A DNA stretch of 64,000 bases from Devosia sp. ZB163. GTDB lineage: Bacteria > Pseudomonadota > Alphaproteobacteria > Rhizobiales > Devosiaceae. The stretch spans positions 694,787-758,786 of the forward strand of contig NZ_JAQRMY010000003.1 of the NCBI RefSeq assembly GCF_028613635.1, in the 5' to 3' direction. The notes under the pieces are model-generated. The model made no database searches and was not told the origin of the DNA. It saw nothing but the letters and a program-made list of their open reading frames with translations. The position numbers and the translations under genes are program-made. Positions within the stretch are counted from its first letter, which is position 1, and each line of letters begins with the position of its first letter. Shown piece after piece: positions 35,993 to 45,816 of the stretch.

Positions 35993-37438
35993 TCAGCCGG
36001 CTTCGCGGGCGCCTTCCTCCGGCTGCAGCTCGTCGTAGAGCCGGAAGGTATTGCGGCCCGATTCCTTGGCCTGGTAGAGCGCGAAGTCGGCGCGGGCCGG
36101 CAGGTCGAGCCCGTCGTTGGCCGAGTTGCGGGCAAGGGCGACGCCGATCGAGACGCCGATGCGGACATCGGTGCCGGCCAGCTTGTAGGGCTCGGAGACG
36201 CGCGAGATGATCGTCTCGGAGAGCCGGCTCGACTCGCTCACCGTCTTGATGGCGCCCTGGAGGATGACGAACTCGTCGCCGCCGAGGCGGGCAAGCGTGT
36301 CCGTGTCGCCGAGCAGGGCATTGATGCGGCCGGAGACCTGCCGGAGCAGTTCGTCGCCGGCTTCATGGCCGAGCGTGTCGTTGACGTGCTTGAACCGATC
36401 GAGATCGAGCGCGAGCAATGCCACGGGGTCGCCGCCGGGGCTGAGGCGCTCGAGCGCCTGGGTCAGCCGCTGCTGGAACATGGCGCGGTTGGCGAGGCCG
36501 GTCAGCGGGTCGTGCAGGGCCTGGTGCTCGGCGCGGGCGCGTTCGGCCTCGAGCTGGGCCGACGAGCGGCGGAGGCTGCGCATCAGCAGCGCAATGACGA
36601 TGCCGGCAACGAGGAGGGCGGCGCCCATGGCGGGAGCCGTCTCGGTGAGGAGCAGCGAGCCGGGCCGGTCGGGCTGCCACTTGAACCAGGCGATCGGCGT
36701 GCCGGCGAGGTTGCTGAGCGGGTAGACCGCCTCGTTGGCGGCGGCGGTCGCATTGGTGTCGAAGCGGGCCCCATCGATCAGGTACTGACCCATGAGCTGT
36801 TCGGCCACCGCGCCGTCGAGGAAGCGGGCGACGACATGATAGCGCGCCTCGGTCGGGGGCACGTCGAGCTCGTCCGACCAGGAGAGGATTGGCACGGCGC
36901 CGATCAGGGCCGGCTGGCCACCAATCATGACGAGGTCGGTTGCGCTGGGAACATCGGCGAAGCCGTTGTTGTAGGAGTCGATGGCAGCATCGCCGTCGAC
37001 GCCACGCAGCCGGTCGAGCAGGCCCGCGAAGGCGGCGCGATCGGTCTCGAACGTATCGGCGGCCACGGCTCCGCCATCACGCATGGCGTAGACGGGCTTC
37101 AGGTCGTGATCGAGCACGTAGATGCGGTTGTGGGCATGGTCGTTGTAGATGCCCTGGCCCAGGTTCTCATCGATCCACTCGAGGTCGCCGTCGCGGACGG
37201 CGGTCACCGCGTCGTCCCAGGCGGTCGCATCCTGGCCGGCGGTGGCGACGTAGTCCCACTCCTGTTTGAGGATGTGTTCGACGAGCCGCATCTGGCGCTG
37301 GAGCGCCCGGTCGTCGCTCTTTGACGCCGACCACAGGACGAAGCCAGTCGCAGTGCCGGCTGTCACCAGCACGGCCACCATCACCGGGATCAGGACCTTG
37401 AACGAGAACTGCCAGCCGGATCGCCGCTCGGTGCGCAT
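35993..37438 (-). CDS. CHASE4-type sensor diguanylate cyclase
   Basis: 481 residues. One membrane helix (FKVLIPVMVAVLVTAGTATGF) is followed by a ~220-residue periplasmic CHASE4-like domain with DATAWDDAVTAVRDGDLEWIDENLG. After a second helix (ALLVAGIVIALLMRSL) comes a GGDEF domain with HDPLTGLANRAMF, DLDRFKHVNDTLGH and the intact RLGGDEFVIL. It should make c-di-GMP. No RxxD inhibitory site is present at the usual distance before GGDEF. Its neighbour is a larger paralogue with an added EAL domain. Confidence 0.93.
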   Translation of the reverse strand: MRTERRSGWQFSFKVLIPVMVAVLVTAGTATGFVLWSASKSDDRALQRQMRLVEHILKQEWDYVATAGQDATAWDDAVTAVRDGDLEWIDENLGQGIYNDHAHNRIYVLDHDLKPVYAMRDGGAVAADTFETDRAAFAGLLDRLRGVDGDAAIDSYNNGFADVPSATDLVMIGGQPALIGAVPILSWSDELDVPPTEARYHVVARFLDGAVAEQLMGQYLIDGARFDTNATAAANEAVYPLSNLAGTPIAWFKWQPDRPGSLLLTETAPAMGAALLVAGIVIALLMRSLRRSSAQLEAERARAEHQALHDPLTGLANRAMFQQRLTQALERLSPGGDPVALLALDLDRFKHVNDTLGHEAGDELLRQVSGRINALLGDTDTLARLGGDEFVILQGAIKTVSESSRLSETIISRVSEPYKLAGTDVRIGVSIGVALARNSANDGLDLPARADFALYQAKESGRNTFRLYDELQPEEGAREAG

Positions 37439-37526
37439 TCTGAGCCCCCAAACTCAAACTGTTGTCGCGGCAACTTAGGGGGCGTTCGCGAAAGTGGCGT
37501 TAGCTGGGCTGGTTAAGGGAAAGTAC

Positions 37527-39719
37527 TCAGGCGACCCGCGAAGTCGCCTGGCTTGCCTCCCTCAGGCGCACTTCGATGTCGCCCACGGTCAGCGGCGCGG
37601 AAAAGAGGTAGCCCTGGAACGTGTCGCAGCCCATGGCCAGCAGGGCCTCGTACTGTTCCCGCGTCTCGACGCCTTCGGCGGTGACCTCGATGCCGAGTGC
37701 TCGTGCCAGCGTCACAAGCGCCTGGACGATGGCGTCGGTGCCGTTCGAGGTCATCAGCTGGCTGACGAAGGAGCGGTCGATCTTGATGCGGTCGACGGGG
37801 TAGCGCTGGAGGTAGTTGAGCGAGGAATAGCCGGTGCCGAAATCATCGAGCGCAATGCGGATGCCGGCCTCGCGAAAGGCGCGGATGGCTCCCGCCACGA
37901 CGGTCTCGTCCTCGATGAGGATGCTCTCGGTGATCTCCATTTCGAGGTCGGCCGGGTTCATGCCTGTTTCGGCGAGTATGGCGAAGACGCGATCGGGGAA
38001 GGTCGGGTTGCGCAGCTGGGCGGGCGAAATGTTGACGGCGATGTTCCGGCCAGGCCAGCGCGCGCCGAACTGGGCGGCACGCCGCAGGACGAACTCGCCC
38101 AACTGTTCGATGAGGCCGCTGCTCTCGGCCACGCCGATGAAGCGCGCCGGGGGGATGTCGCCGACCCGCGGGTTGGTCCAGCGTATCAGGGCCTCGGCGC
38201 CGATGATGTTGCCGTCGCTGTCGCAGAGCGGCTGGTAGGCGACCCAGAGCTGACCCGGTACGCGCAGGGCCTCGCGCAGGTCGGCCTCAACTGAATGGCG
38301 GCTCTGCACGACCTCGCCCATGGCCTCGCGATAGACGGCGGAGCGATTGCGGCCGGCGGATTTGGCCTCGTAGAGGGCGATGTCGGCCTTGCGGCTCAAT
38401 TCGTGGCTGTCGATCTCATCGTCGGCGATGACGATGCCGATGGAAACGCCGACGAAGGCCTCGCTGCCCTGGATGCGGAAGGGACGACCGATAGCCTCGA
38501 TGATGCGGTGGGCGAGGGCGGTAACCTCGACCTGGCCGGCGAATGACGAGTGCAGGATGGCGAACTCGTCGCCGCCCAGCCGCGCCAGCACGTCACCGGG
38601 TTCGATCACGTCGCGCAGCCGATCCGCCACGGCGCAGATCAGGTCGTCGCCGGCGCTGTGGCCCAGCGTGTCGTTGACCTGCTTGAAGCGATCGAGGTCA
38701 AGCATGAGCAGCGCCAGGGGAGCATCACGCGGGGTCTGGGTGCTGAGGCGGGCGTCGAACAGGCGGTCGAAGCTCAGCCGATTCAGGAGGCCGGTCAGCG
38801 GATCGTGGCCCGCCTGGCGTTCCGCCTCGATGCGGCGATGCTCGAGGGCATTGAGGGCACGGCGCAACCGACTGGCGAGGGCAGCGAGAAGCAGCGCGAC
38901 CACGGCGAAGGTGGCGGCAAGCGCCGGTCCGGTGCGGCCGAGCAGTTCGGCCCCCGGGCGGTAGGGGATCCATTCGAAGAACGCGATGATGCGGCCGGCG
39001 CGGTTGGCGATGGGCATGACGCTGAGATCGGCACCCGCCGCTGGATTGGTAGTGAAGCGGCCGACCTCGGTCATGTAGCGCTGCATCATGCGCAGTTCGT
39101 AGTCGAGTTCGAGCCGGACGACGGAGATGAGCACGGCCTCACGACCGGGGCGCTGGCCGATGTTGCCGGTGTCGGAGACGATCGGAATGGCGCTGATGAT
39201 GACCGGCAGGCCGTCGATGAGAGCGTAGTCGGCGATATGGGGCGGTGTATCGAGGTAGCCGCTCGCTGCCACACGGCGCACTTCGGCAACTATGGGCTCG
39301 ATCAGCTCGCGACGCGTCTCGAACGCCCGGTCCATCTGCTGGACCGTAACCCCGTCATGCGCGACGTAGACGACCTCGTCATTGGCCGAGATCACGTAGC
39401 TCTCGTCGTGTCCGAAATAGGTGTAGGTCCAGCTTCCGATGTTGAACGCGAGCCACTCCATGTCGCGGTCGCGGGCGGCGACAACGGCATCATCCCAAAC
39501 GGCGGCGCTTTCCTGGTCGCGGGGGACGGCGTCGAGCTGCAGCTTGACCGCCTGTGCGATCCGGACGCGTTGGCGCTCGGACGCGCTCTGGTCGATCTCA
39601 TGGGCCGACCAGAAGAGGAAGCCCGCCAGCACAGCAGCGGCCAGGGCGACGACCACGACGACTGCTGCCAGCACCAGCATCGAAATCGTTCGGCGAAGCT
39701 TCGTTCGGGTGCTGGTCAT
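37527..39719 (-). CDS. CHASE4-type GGDEF-EAL protein
   Basis: 730 residues. An N-terminal helix is followed by a CHASE4-like sensor (ESAAVWDDAVVAARDRDMEWLAFNIG) and a second helix near residue 270. A GGDEF domain has HDPLTGLLNRLSF, DLDRFKQVNDTLGH and RLGGDEFAIL. The C-terminal EAL domain has GAEALIRWTNP, the DDFGTGYSSLNYLQ loop and EVTAEGVETREQ. Both active-site signatures are intact, so it could make or degrade c-di-GMP. It shares its sensor layout with the diguanylate cyclase 88 bp downstream, which suggests tandem duplication. Confidence 0.94.
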   Translation of the reverse strand: MTSTRTKLRRTISMLVLAAVVVVVALAAAVLAGFLFWSAHEIDQSASERQRVRIAQAVKLQLDAVPRDQESAAVWDDAVVAARDRDMEWLAFNIGSWTYTYFGHDESYVISANDEVVYVAHDGVTVQQMDRAFETRRELIEPIVAEVRRVAASGYLDTPPHIADYALIDGLPVIISAIPIVSDTGNIGQRPGREAVLISVVRLELDYELRMMQRYMTEVGRFTTNPAAGADLSVMPIANRAGRIIAFFEWIPYRPGAELLGRTGPALAATFAVVALLLAALASRLRRALNALEHRRIEAERQAGHDPLTGLLNRLSFDRLFDARLSTQTPRDAPLALLMLDLDRFKQVNDTLGHSAGDDLICAVADRLRDVIEPGDVLARLGGDEFAILHSSFAGQVEVTALAHRIIEAIGRPFRIQGSEAFVGVSIGIVIADDEIDSHELSRKADIALYEAKSAGRNRSAVYREAMGEVVQSRHSVEADLREALRVPGQLWVAYQPLCDSDGNIIGAEALIRWTNPRVGDIPPARFIGVAESSGLIEQLGEFVLRRAAQFGARWPGRNIAVNISPAQLRNPTFPDRVFAILAETGMNPADLEMEITESILIEDETVVAGAIRAFREAGIRIALDDFGTGYSSLNYLQRYPVDRIKIDRSFVSQLMTSNGTDAIVQALVTLARALGIEVTAEGVETREQYEALLAMGCDTFQGYLFSAPLTVGDIEVRLREASQATSRVA

Positions 39720-39798
39720 GGAACCTGCCGGGCGGAGACTGGTGCAGTCTGCCCGGCAAGCTTTGCGAACTGGTTACCCTGATCGTTGCGGCAGGGGC

Positions 39799-41079
39799 TT
39801 AGGCATTGTCCTTGAAGAGCACTTCACGGTCCTGCGTGAAGTTAGCGAGCAGCGGCAGCGATGCTCCGCCCATGGCCCGCGCCGCATTGCCGATGCTGCC
39901 CGGCAGCAGCCGGAAGGGCGAGAGGCCCTGCCGGTTGATCGCCGCGATCGCGGCCTCGGTTCGTTCGATGACGCGGGATCGCACATGGGTCGGGAACGCG
40001 CCGTCGATGAGTACGGTTTCGACGTCGATCACGGCGATGGCGGCGACGATCGCGTAGGCGAGGCTCTGCGCCACTTCGTCGATCCACTCGTCGAGCACCG
40101 GGCCGAGGTCGTTGCCCCAGTCGTCCGGCGATTGCCACAGCACCTCGGGGTTGCGGCCCTGGGCGACGAGCTTGCGCTCGAGCGTGTAGATCGAGGCAAC
40201 GTTCATCAGCTGCGGGGTGCGGCCCGGCCGTACGACTTGTCCCGGATCCTGCGCCGGCATCGAGCCGAGGGCACCGGCATTCTGGGTGCGGCCGGGGAAG
40301 AGGTGGCCGTCCAGCACCAGCCCGCCACCGATGAACGAGCCGATGAAGACGTAGAGATAGTCGGAATAGTCGGCGCCGTGGCCGAACATCAGCTCAGCGG
40401 CACATGCGGCGGTGATGTCGTTCGCGAAATAGACCGGCCAGGAGCAGAGTTCGGCGATCATGGCGCGGACGTCGACCTGCCGCCAGGCATCGATCTCGGC
40501 GGCGGGAGCGCCGATCTCCTCGTGCCAGGTCCACATCTCGTAGGGCGCGGCAATGCCGACGCCGGAGATTCGGGCGGCGAGGTGCGCGGGCAGGTCGGCG
40601 AGCATGTTCTCGATGCCCTCGCGGGCGAAGCGGCGCACGCCGTCGGGCGTGGGGTAGGGGTAGGTCTTGTGCTGCAGCTTCAGGATCTCACCGGTGAAGC
40701 TGATGAGGTACAGGTCGACGCTGCGCCGGCCGATCTTCAATCCAAAGCTCAGCGCCCCCTCGGGGTTGAGCGAGTAGGGGACCAGCGGCTGGCCGACCTT
40801 GCCACGCAGCGGGTTGCCCCGCAGCAGCAGGCCGTCGGCCTCGAGCGCATTGGTGATGATCGAGATGGTCTGGGGCGAGAGCCCCGTCATGCGCGCCATG
40901 TCGGCCTTGGGCAGGTCGCCATGGCGGCGGATCAGGGAGAGCACGAGACGTTCGTTGTAGAGGCGCACGCCGGTCTGATTGGTGCCGCGCGTGGCTGCCC
41001 CGGGCTTCAGTCCGGCATCTCTCGCTCCTGCGCCGGTGGCCACTGGTCGCGACCTCCTCTCGATTGCATCGGTTGACAA
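39799..41079 (-). CDS. ROK family transcriptional repressor (XylR/NagC-like)
   Basis: 426 residues. An N-terminal helix-turn-helix (LVLSLIRRHGDLPKADMARMTGLSPQTISIITNALEADGLL) is followed by a ROK kinase-like domain with GIAAPYEMW and VIDVETVLIDGAF. The usual ROK zinc motif (CGxxGCxE) is missing; the equivalent segment reads GALGSMPAQDPGQ. It is divergent from a sugar ABC operon and the inverted repeat at 41194 is its likely operator. It should repress that operon until its sugar ligand binds. Confidence 0.92.
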   Translation of the reverse strand: MSTDAIERRSRPVATGAGARDAGLKPGAATRGTNQTGVRLYNERLVLSLIRRHGDLPKADMARMTGLSPQTISIITNALEADGLLLRGNPLRGKVGQPLVPYSLNPEGALSFGLKIGRRSVDLYLISFTGEILKLQHKTYPYPTPDGVRRFAREGIENMLADLPAHLAARISGVGIAAPYEMWTWHEEIGAPAAEIDAWRQVDVRAMIAELCSWPVYFANDITAACAAELMFGHGADYSDYLYVFIGSFIGGGLVLDGHLFPGRTQNAGALGSMPAQDPGQVVRPGRTPQLMNVASIYTLERKLVAQGRNPEVLWQSPDDWGNDLGPVLDEWIDEVAQSLAYAIVAAIAVIDVETVLIDGAFPTHVRSRVIERTEAAIAAINRQGLSPFRLLPGSIGNAARAMGGASLPLLANFTQDREVLFKDNA

Positions 41080-41193
41080 GTTCCGTTCCTCCGTCGTGGC
41101 GGAAAAAGGCCACGGCGAAGCCGAATATGCAATCGACTACACGGGGTTCCTATCCCCTCCCGAACTAAAGGATCATCCCCAGGCACCCAGCAT

Positions 41194-41228
41194 GTCAATT
41201 AATAAATCAAGTGGACTAATTTATTGAC
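41194..41228. promoter_or_regulatory. Inverted-repeat operator of the ROK regulator
   Basis: Left arm GTCAAT-TA-ATAAAT faces right arm ATTTATTGAC across CAAGTGGACTA. The arms match except for two inserted bases. The AT-rich TAATAAAT/ATTTATT form is typical of ROK/XylR operators. The right arm overlaps the -35 box at 41224, so binding would block the sugar operon promoter. Confidence 0.7.
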
Positions 41229-41252
41229 AGTCCGCGGAGCTTGCGCTGTTAT
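41224..41252 (+). promoter_or_regulatory. Sigma70-like promoter of the sugar ABC operon
   Basis: A perfect TTGACA (41224-41229) is followed by a 17-bp spacer and TGTTAT (41247-41252). It lies 112 bp before the substrate-binding protein start, with the -35 box inside the ROK operator. Confidence 0.7.
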
Positions 41253-41363
41253 CGCTGTTGGCCGGGGGAGGACTGCGTGCATGGCACGCCGGCCCTTGCC
41301 TCTTGTCTGCGTTGCCGGAGCCAACTGGCAGCCGGGCAGGTTTTGCAACAACGGGAGGAGTTT

Positions 41364-42383
41364 ATGGGAAGACTCGGTTTTCTGAAGACGACGCTTGCCT
41401 GTGCCATTGCCGTTGCAGGCTTCGCCGGGAGCGCCTTCGCCCAGGAGGTCACGGTCGGACTGATCACCAAGACCGAAACCAATCCGTTCTTCGTCAAGAT
41501 GCGTGAGGGCGCCGAAGCCAAGGCCAAGGAGCTCGGCGCCAAGCTGATCTCCTGCGCCGGCAAGTTCGACGGCGACAATGACGGCCAGGTGGCCTGCATC
41601 GAGAACCTGATCTCGGCCGGCGCCAAGGGCTTTGCCATCGTGCCTTCGGACTCCAAGGCCATCGTGCCGACCATCCAGAAGGCGCGTGATGCCGGCCTGA
41701 AGGTGATCGTGCTCGATACGCCGCTTGATCCGATGGACGCCGCCGACGCGACCTTTGCCACCGACAATCGCAAGGCGGGTGAACTCATCGGCAAGTGGGC
41801 CGCCGGAACGCTGGGTGACAAGGCCAAGGACGCTTCGATCGTGTTCCTCGACCTCGCCACCAACCAGCCGACGGTGGACTACCTGCGCGACCAGGGCTTC
41901 ATGGCCGGCTTCGGCATCGACGTGAAGGACCCCAACAAATACGGCGACGAGGACGATCCACGCATCTGCACGCACGAAATCAGCCAGGGCGACCAGGAAA
42001 AGGGCCGCACTGCGATGGAGAACGCGTTGCAGAAGTGCCCGAACGTCAACGTGGTCTACACCATCAACGAGCCGGCAGCCGCCGGTGCGTGGGAAGCGCT
42101 GAAGGCGGTGGGCAAGGATGACGGCTCGGTGCTGATCGTCTCGATCGACGGCGGCTGCCCGGGCGTTGCCAACGTCGAGTCGGGCGTCATCGGCGCGACC
42201 AGCCAGCAGTATCCGCTGAAGATGGCCGCGATGGCGCTCGACGCGATCGTCTCGGGCACGCTGCCCGCGATCGATCCGGAGGTCGGCTTCCTCGATACCG
42301 GCGCGTCGCTCATCACGGCCAAGCCGGTCGACGGCGTGCCGTCGATCTCGGTCGAAGAAGGCAAGAGTCTCTGCTGGGGCTGA
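41364..42383 (+). CDS. Sugar ABC transporter substrate-binding protein (FrcB-like)
   Basis: 339 residues from ATG at 41364, with GGGAGGAG upstream. Signal peptide [21 protein letters not shown]. The mature protein is a Periplasmic_binding_4 ribose-type protein: [81 protein letters not shown], ending in EEGKSLCWG. It resembles the fructose-binding protein FrcB of rhizobia. Fructose or a polyol-derived sugar is the likely ligand, given the dehydrogenases downstream. Confidence 0.92.
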   Translation: MGRLGFLKTTLACAIAVAGFAGSAFAQEVTVGLITKTETNPFFVKMREGAEAKAKELGAKLISCAGKFDGDNDGQVACIENLISAGAKGFAIVPSDSKAIVPTIQKARDAGLKVIVLDTPLDPMDAADATFATDNRKAGELIGKWAAGTLGDKAKDASIVFLDLATNQPTVDYLRDQGFMAGFGIDVKDPNKYGDEDDPRICTHEISQGDQEKGRTAMENALQKCPNVNVVYTINEPAAAGAWEALKAVGKDDGSVLIVSIDGGCPGVANVESGVIGATSQQYPLKMAAMALDAIVSGTLPAIDPEVGFLDTGASLITAKPVDGVPSISVEEGKSLCWG

Positions 42384-42427
42384 TCGCTTCAAAGCGTGCC
42401 GCGCAGCGACTAATTTCGAGAGGTCGA

Positions 42428-42450
42428 GGGGACGCCTCATTGGCGTCCCC
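42428..42450 (+). terminator. Intercistronic hairpin after the binding-protein gene
   Basis: GGGGACGCC - TCATT - GGCGTCCCC, a perfect 9-bp stem 45 bp after the stop, followed by TTGCTT. Such hairpins after binding-protein genes stabilise the upstream message and partially attenuate the permease genes, which would give more binding protein than membrane parts. Confidence 0.65.
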
Positions 42451-42478
42451 TTGCTTAACCCCGGGAGGAGGACACGGG

Positions 42479-43594
42479 ATGAGCGACGACGCAGTGGGTT
42501 CGACCAAGGCCGAGAGCGGGCTGGCGGGTGCGGATCAGTCGGTGGCGAGCTTCGAGGAAGACCGCCCGAGTATCGTCCGGCGGCTGCAGGGCATACTGCA
42601 CGAGTATCCCACGCTGATCCCGCTGATCGTGCTGATGGTCGGCGTCATCATCTTCGCTCTCGCCGCTCCGGGCAAATTCCTGTCGCCGCTGAACCTATCG
42701 GTGGTGCTGCAGCAGGTGACGATCGTTGCAATCCTCGCCATGGCGCAGACGCTGGTGATCCTGACCGCGGGTATCGACCTTTCGGTCGGGTTGATCATGA
42801 TCCTGTGTTCGGTCGTGATGGGACGGACGGCCGTGGTTTATGGCGTGCCGGTCTACATAGCATTTCCGCTCGGTCTCCTGGCCGGCTTTGCCTGCGGACT
42901 GCTCAACGGGCTGATCATCACCAAGCTGAAGCTGCCGCCGTTCATCGTGACTTTGGGTACGTGGAGCATCTTCGGGGCGCTCAACACGTTCTACTCGAAC
43001 TCCGAGACGATCCGGGCCGTGGACATGGAGGCGGCGGCGCCGTTCCTCCTATGGCTCGGCAAGCTGTTCAAGCTCTACGACATCGGGCTGTTCTTCGGGC
43101 TCGACCTGCCGTGGCTGAGAGGGTGGGTGGTCACCTACGGCTCGTTGCTGATGATCGCGCTGGCTATCGTCCTCTCCTACATCCTCCGACGCACGGCGTT
43201 CGGACGGCATGTCTATGCGACGGGCGACGACCCGGATTCCGCCCGGCTCTCGGGCATCAACACCGACCGGGTGCTGATCGCGGTCTACGCGCTGGCGGGC
43301 CTCATCTGCGCGATCGCGGCCTGGGTGCTGATCGGGCGCATCGGTGGAGTGAGCCCGCAGGCCGGGCAAACCGCCAACCTCGACTCGATCACCGCCGTGG
43401 TGATCGGCGGAACGAGCCTGTTCGGCGGACGCGGCTCGATCATCGGCACATTGTTCGGGGCGCTGATCGTGGGCGTGTTCCGGAACGGGTTGGCGCTCTC
43501 GGGTCTCGCGCTGCTGTGGCAGGACTTCGCGGTGGGCGTGCTCATCATCGTCGCGGTGACTATCGACCAGTGGATCAGAAAGATATCGGCATGA
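42479..43594 (+). CDS. Sugar ABC transporter permease (FrcC-like)
   Basis: 371 residues from ATG at 42479 (GGGAGGAGG upstream). After a ~45-residue cytoplasmic start come about ten membrane helices with BPD_transp_2 motifs: QTLVILTAGIDLSVGLIMIL, NGLIITKLKLPPFIVTLGTWSIFGAL, and GGTSLFGGRGSIIGTLFGALIVGV. This is the CUT2-type ribose/fructose permease. It is translationally coupled to the ATPase by an ATGA overlap. Confidence 0.93.
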   Translation: MSDDAVGSTKAESGLAGADQSVASFEEDRPSIVRRLQGILHEYPTLIPLIVLMVGVIIFALAAPGKFLSPLNLSVVLQQVTIVAILAMAQTLVILTAGIDLSVGLIMILCSVVMGRTAVVYGVPVYIAFPLGLLAGFACGLLNGLIITKLKLPPFIVTLGTWSIFGALNTFYSNSETIRAVDMEAAAPFLLWLGKLFKLYDIGLFFGLDLPWLRGWVVTYGSLLMIALAIVLSYILRRTAFGRHVYATGDDPDSARLSGINTDRVLIAVYALAGLICAIAAWVLIGRIGGVSPQAGQTANLDSITAVVIGGTSLFGGRGSIIGTLFGALIVGVFRNGLALSGLALLWQDFAVGVLIIVAVTIDQWIRKISA

Positions 43595-44454
43595 GCGACC
43601 TGACCAGCATGGGTGTGCCGTCCGGCAACGCCGGGGACATCGTCCTCGAGGGCAGGGGCCTCAACAAGCGCTATGGCCGCGTGGTCGCGCTCGACAACGC
43701 CGACTTCGACCTCCGCCGCAACGAGATCCTGGCGGTCATCGGCGACAACGGTGCCGGCAAGTCGACGCTGATCAAGGCGCTGTGCGGTGCGGTGATCCCG
43801 GACAGCGGTGAGATCCTGCTCGACGGTCAGCCGGTGCACTTCAAATCGCCCATGGACGCCCGCAACGCCGGCATCGAGACGGTGTACCAGAACCTCGCGC
43901 TGAGCCCGGCGCTGTCGATTGCCGACAACATGTTCCTTGGCCGGGAGCTCAGGAGACCGGGCTGGACCGGGCAATGGCTGCGCCGGCTCGATCGGACCAA
44001 GATGGCGCGGATCGCGCGCGAGAAACTCAACGAACTGGGCCTGCTCACCATCCAGAACATCCACCAGTCGGTGGAGACGCTGTCGGGCGGCCAGCGACAG
44101 GGTGTGGCGGTGGCCCGGGCGGCGGCGTTCGGGTCGCGCGTCGTCATCATGGACGAGCCCACGGCGGCACTAGGCGTCAAGGAAAGCCGGCGTGTGCTCG
44201 AGCTCATGATGGACGTAAAGCGGCGCGGCTTGCCGATCGTCCTGATCTCGCACAACATGCCGCATGTGTTCGAGGTGGCGGACCGTATCCACATCCACCG
44301 GCTCGGCAGGCGCATCGCGATCATCGATCCCAAGAAGTTCTCGATGTCGGATGCCGTGGCGATCATGACCGGGGCAATGAAGCCACCGGCCGAGGGCGCC
44401 ACCGGGCCTACGCATCACTACAAGGTCGGCGAAGAGATCCCCCAGGTACAATGA
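43591..44454 (+). CDS. Sugar ABC transporter ATP-binding protein (single NBD, FrcA-like)
   Basis: 287 residues. One complete NBD: Walker [26 protein letters not shown] (Q-loop), [15 protein letters not shown], Walker [13 protein letters not shown] and ISHNMPHV (H-loop). A single NBD rather than the usual double RbsA form is the feature of the fructose FrcA group. It overlaps the permease at its start and the dehydrogenase at its stop, both by ATGA. Confidence 0.94.
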   Translation: MSDLTSMGVPSGNAGDIVLEGRGLNKRYGRVVALDNADFDLRRNEILAVIGDNGAGKSTLIKALCGAVIPDSGEILLDGQPVHFKSPMDARNAGIETVYQNLALSPALSIADNMFLGRELRRPGWTGQWLRRLDRTKMARIAREKLNELGLLTIQNIHQSVETLSGGQRQGVAVARAAAFGSRVVIMDEPTAALGVKESRRVLELMMDVKRRGLPIVLISHNMPHVFEVADRIHIHRLGRRIAIIDPKKFSMSDAVAIMTGAMKPPAEGATGPTHHYKVGEEIPQVQ

Positions 44455-45500
44455 CGAAAATGCGCGCTCTCGTGCTGGAGAAACAGCACGAACTCACACT
44501 CCGTGACATCGATCTGCCGATGGACGTCGGTCCCGGCATGGTGAAGGTCAAGCTGCACACGGTCGGCGTCTGCGGCTCCGATGTGCACTACTACACCCAC
44601 GGCCGGATCGGGCCTTTCGTGGTCAACGCCCCCATGGTGCTTGGTCACGAGGCGGCCGGCACCGTGGTCGAGGTCGGGGCAGGGGTGACCAACCTCAAGG
44701 TCGGCGACCGGGTGTGCATGGAGCCCGGCGTCCCCGATCCGAACTCGCGAGCCTCGCGGCTGGGGATGTACAATATCGATCCGGCGGTGACCTTCTGGGC
44801 AACGCCGCCGATCCACGGGGTGCTGACGCCCTTCGTCGTGCATCCGGCCAACTACACCTTCAAGCTGCCGGACAACGTGAGTTTTGCCGAGGGAGCGATG
44901 GTCGAGCCTTTTGCCGTGGGCATGCAGGCGGCGACCAAGGCGAAGATCACGCCCGGTGACACGGCGATCGTGATGGGCGCGGGGCCTATCGGCACCATGG
45001 TGGCGCTGGCGGCGCTGGCCGGTGGTTGCGCACGGGTGATCATCACCGACCTCGCCCAGCCCAAGCTCGATATCGCGGCGAAGTACCAGGGCATCATCCC
45101 GGTCAACATCCGGGACAAGAAGCTCCTCGACGAGGTGAACAGGCTGACGGACAACTGGGGCGCCGACATCGTGTTCGAGTGCTCGGGTTCGCCCCGCGCC
45201 TGGCAGGGGATCGTCGACGTGGTCCGGCCGGGCGGGACGATCGTCGTGGTCGGGTTGCCGGTCGAGCCGGTGGATTTCGACATCGCCTCGCTGTCGGTGA
45301 AGGAAATCACCATCGCCTCGGTGTTCCGCTACGCCCACCAGTACGACCGGGCCATCGCGCTGATGGCGTCCGGCCGGGTGGACCTGAAGCCGCTGATTTC
45401 CGGGACGTTCAAGTTCGAGGACTCGATCAAGGCCTTCGACCGCGCGGTTGAAGGCCGACCGACGGATGTGAAGCTGCAGATATTGATGGAAGAGACCTGA
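44451..45500 (+). CDS. Zinc-dependent alcohol dehydrogenase (xylitol/sorbitol type)
   Basis: 349 residues. Catalytic zinc ligands are in [17 protein letters not shown] (Cys) and [11 protein letters not shown] (His, Glu). The NAD site is [19 protein letters not shown]. The structural zinc lobe is changed: the region after RVCMEPG ([15 protein letters not shown]) lacks the four-Cys cluster. It should oxidise a polyol to a ketose; D-xylulose reductase or sorbitol dehydrogenase are the closest types. Coupling to the ABC genes suggests the transporter brings in a polyol. Confidence 0.9.
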   Translation: MTKMRALVLEKQHELTLRDIDLPMDVGPGMVKVKLHTVGVCGSDVHYYTHGRIGPFVVNAPMVLGHEAAGTVVEVGAGVTNLKVGDRVCMEPGVPDPNSRASRLGMYNIDPAVTFWATPPIHGVLTPFVVHPANYTFKLPDNVSFAEGAMVEPFAVGMQAATKAKITPGDTAIVMGAGPIGTMVALAALAGGCARVIITDLAQPKLDIAAKYQGIIPVNIRDKKLLDEVNRLTDNWGADIVFECSGSPRAWQGIVDVVRPGGTIVVVGLPVEPVDFDIASLSVKEITIASVFRYAHQYDRAIALMASGRVDLKPLISGTFKFEDSIKAFDRAVEGRPTDVKLQILMEET

Positions 45501-45805
45501 TGACCTCACCAGTACAAGTCGACATCGCCAGCCTGCGGGTGCAGCTGAACCAGCTGTTGAACCTCTTTGAGGAGCAGGGCGTCCGCACGGTGGCACTCGA
45601 TGCCGACTTCTACTGGTCGGTCCCGTTGGGGAGCGAGTACATCGCCAAGGACGCGGACGCTCCCGAACTCCACGTCGGCAGTCTCGTGGACGATCTCGAG
45701 TTCCTCATCGGCATGGGCGAGGAGCCGGTCGCGCTCATGCTCTGCTACGCGGCTCCATTGCTGCACTACCTGGGGCAGCGGGCCAGCAACTACGGCGTCT
45801 TCTAG
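45500..45805 (+). CDS. Hypothetical protein in the sugar operon, 101 aa
   Basis: The start overlaps the dehydrogenase stop (TGATG). The product is soluble, acidic and helical (LRVQLNQLLNLFEEQGVRTVALDADFYWSVP, ELHVGSLVDDLEFLIGMGEEP, LLHYLGQRASNYGVF). No family is recognised. Tight coupling on both sides (the SDR gene starts 12 bp later) means it is very likely translated and tied to sugar use. Confidence 0.8.
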   Translation: MTSPVQVDIASLRVQLNQLLNLFEEQGVRTVALDADFYWSVPLGSEYIAKDADAPELHVGSLVDDLEFLIGMGEEPVALMLCYAAPLLHYLGQRASNYGVF

Positions 45806-45816
45806 GGGGCGATCGG

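Noticed and set aside
42451-43590. Open frame upstream of the sugar ATPase start, overlapping the permease
   Set aside because: The ATPase frame is open by chance through the permease; the ATGA overlap at 43591 marks the true start.
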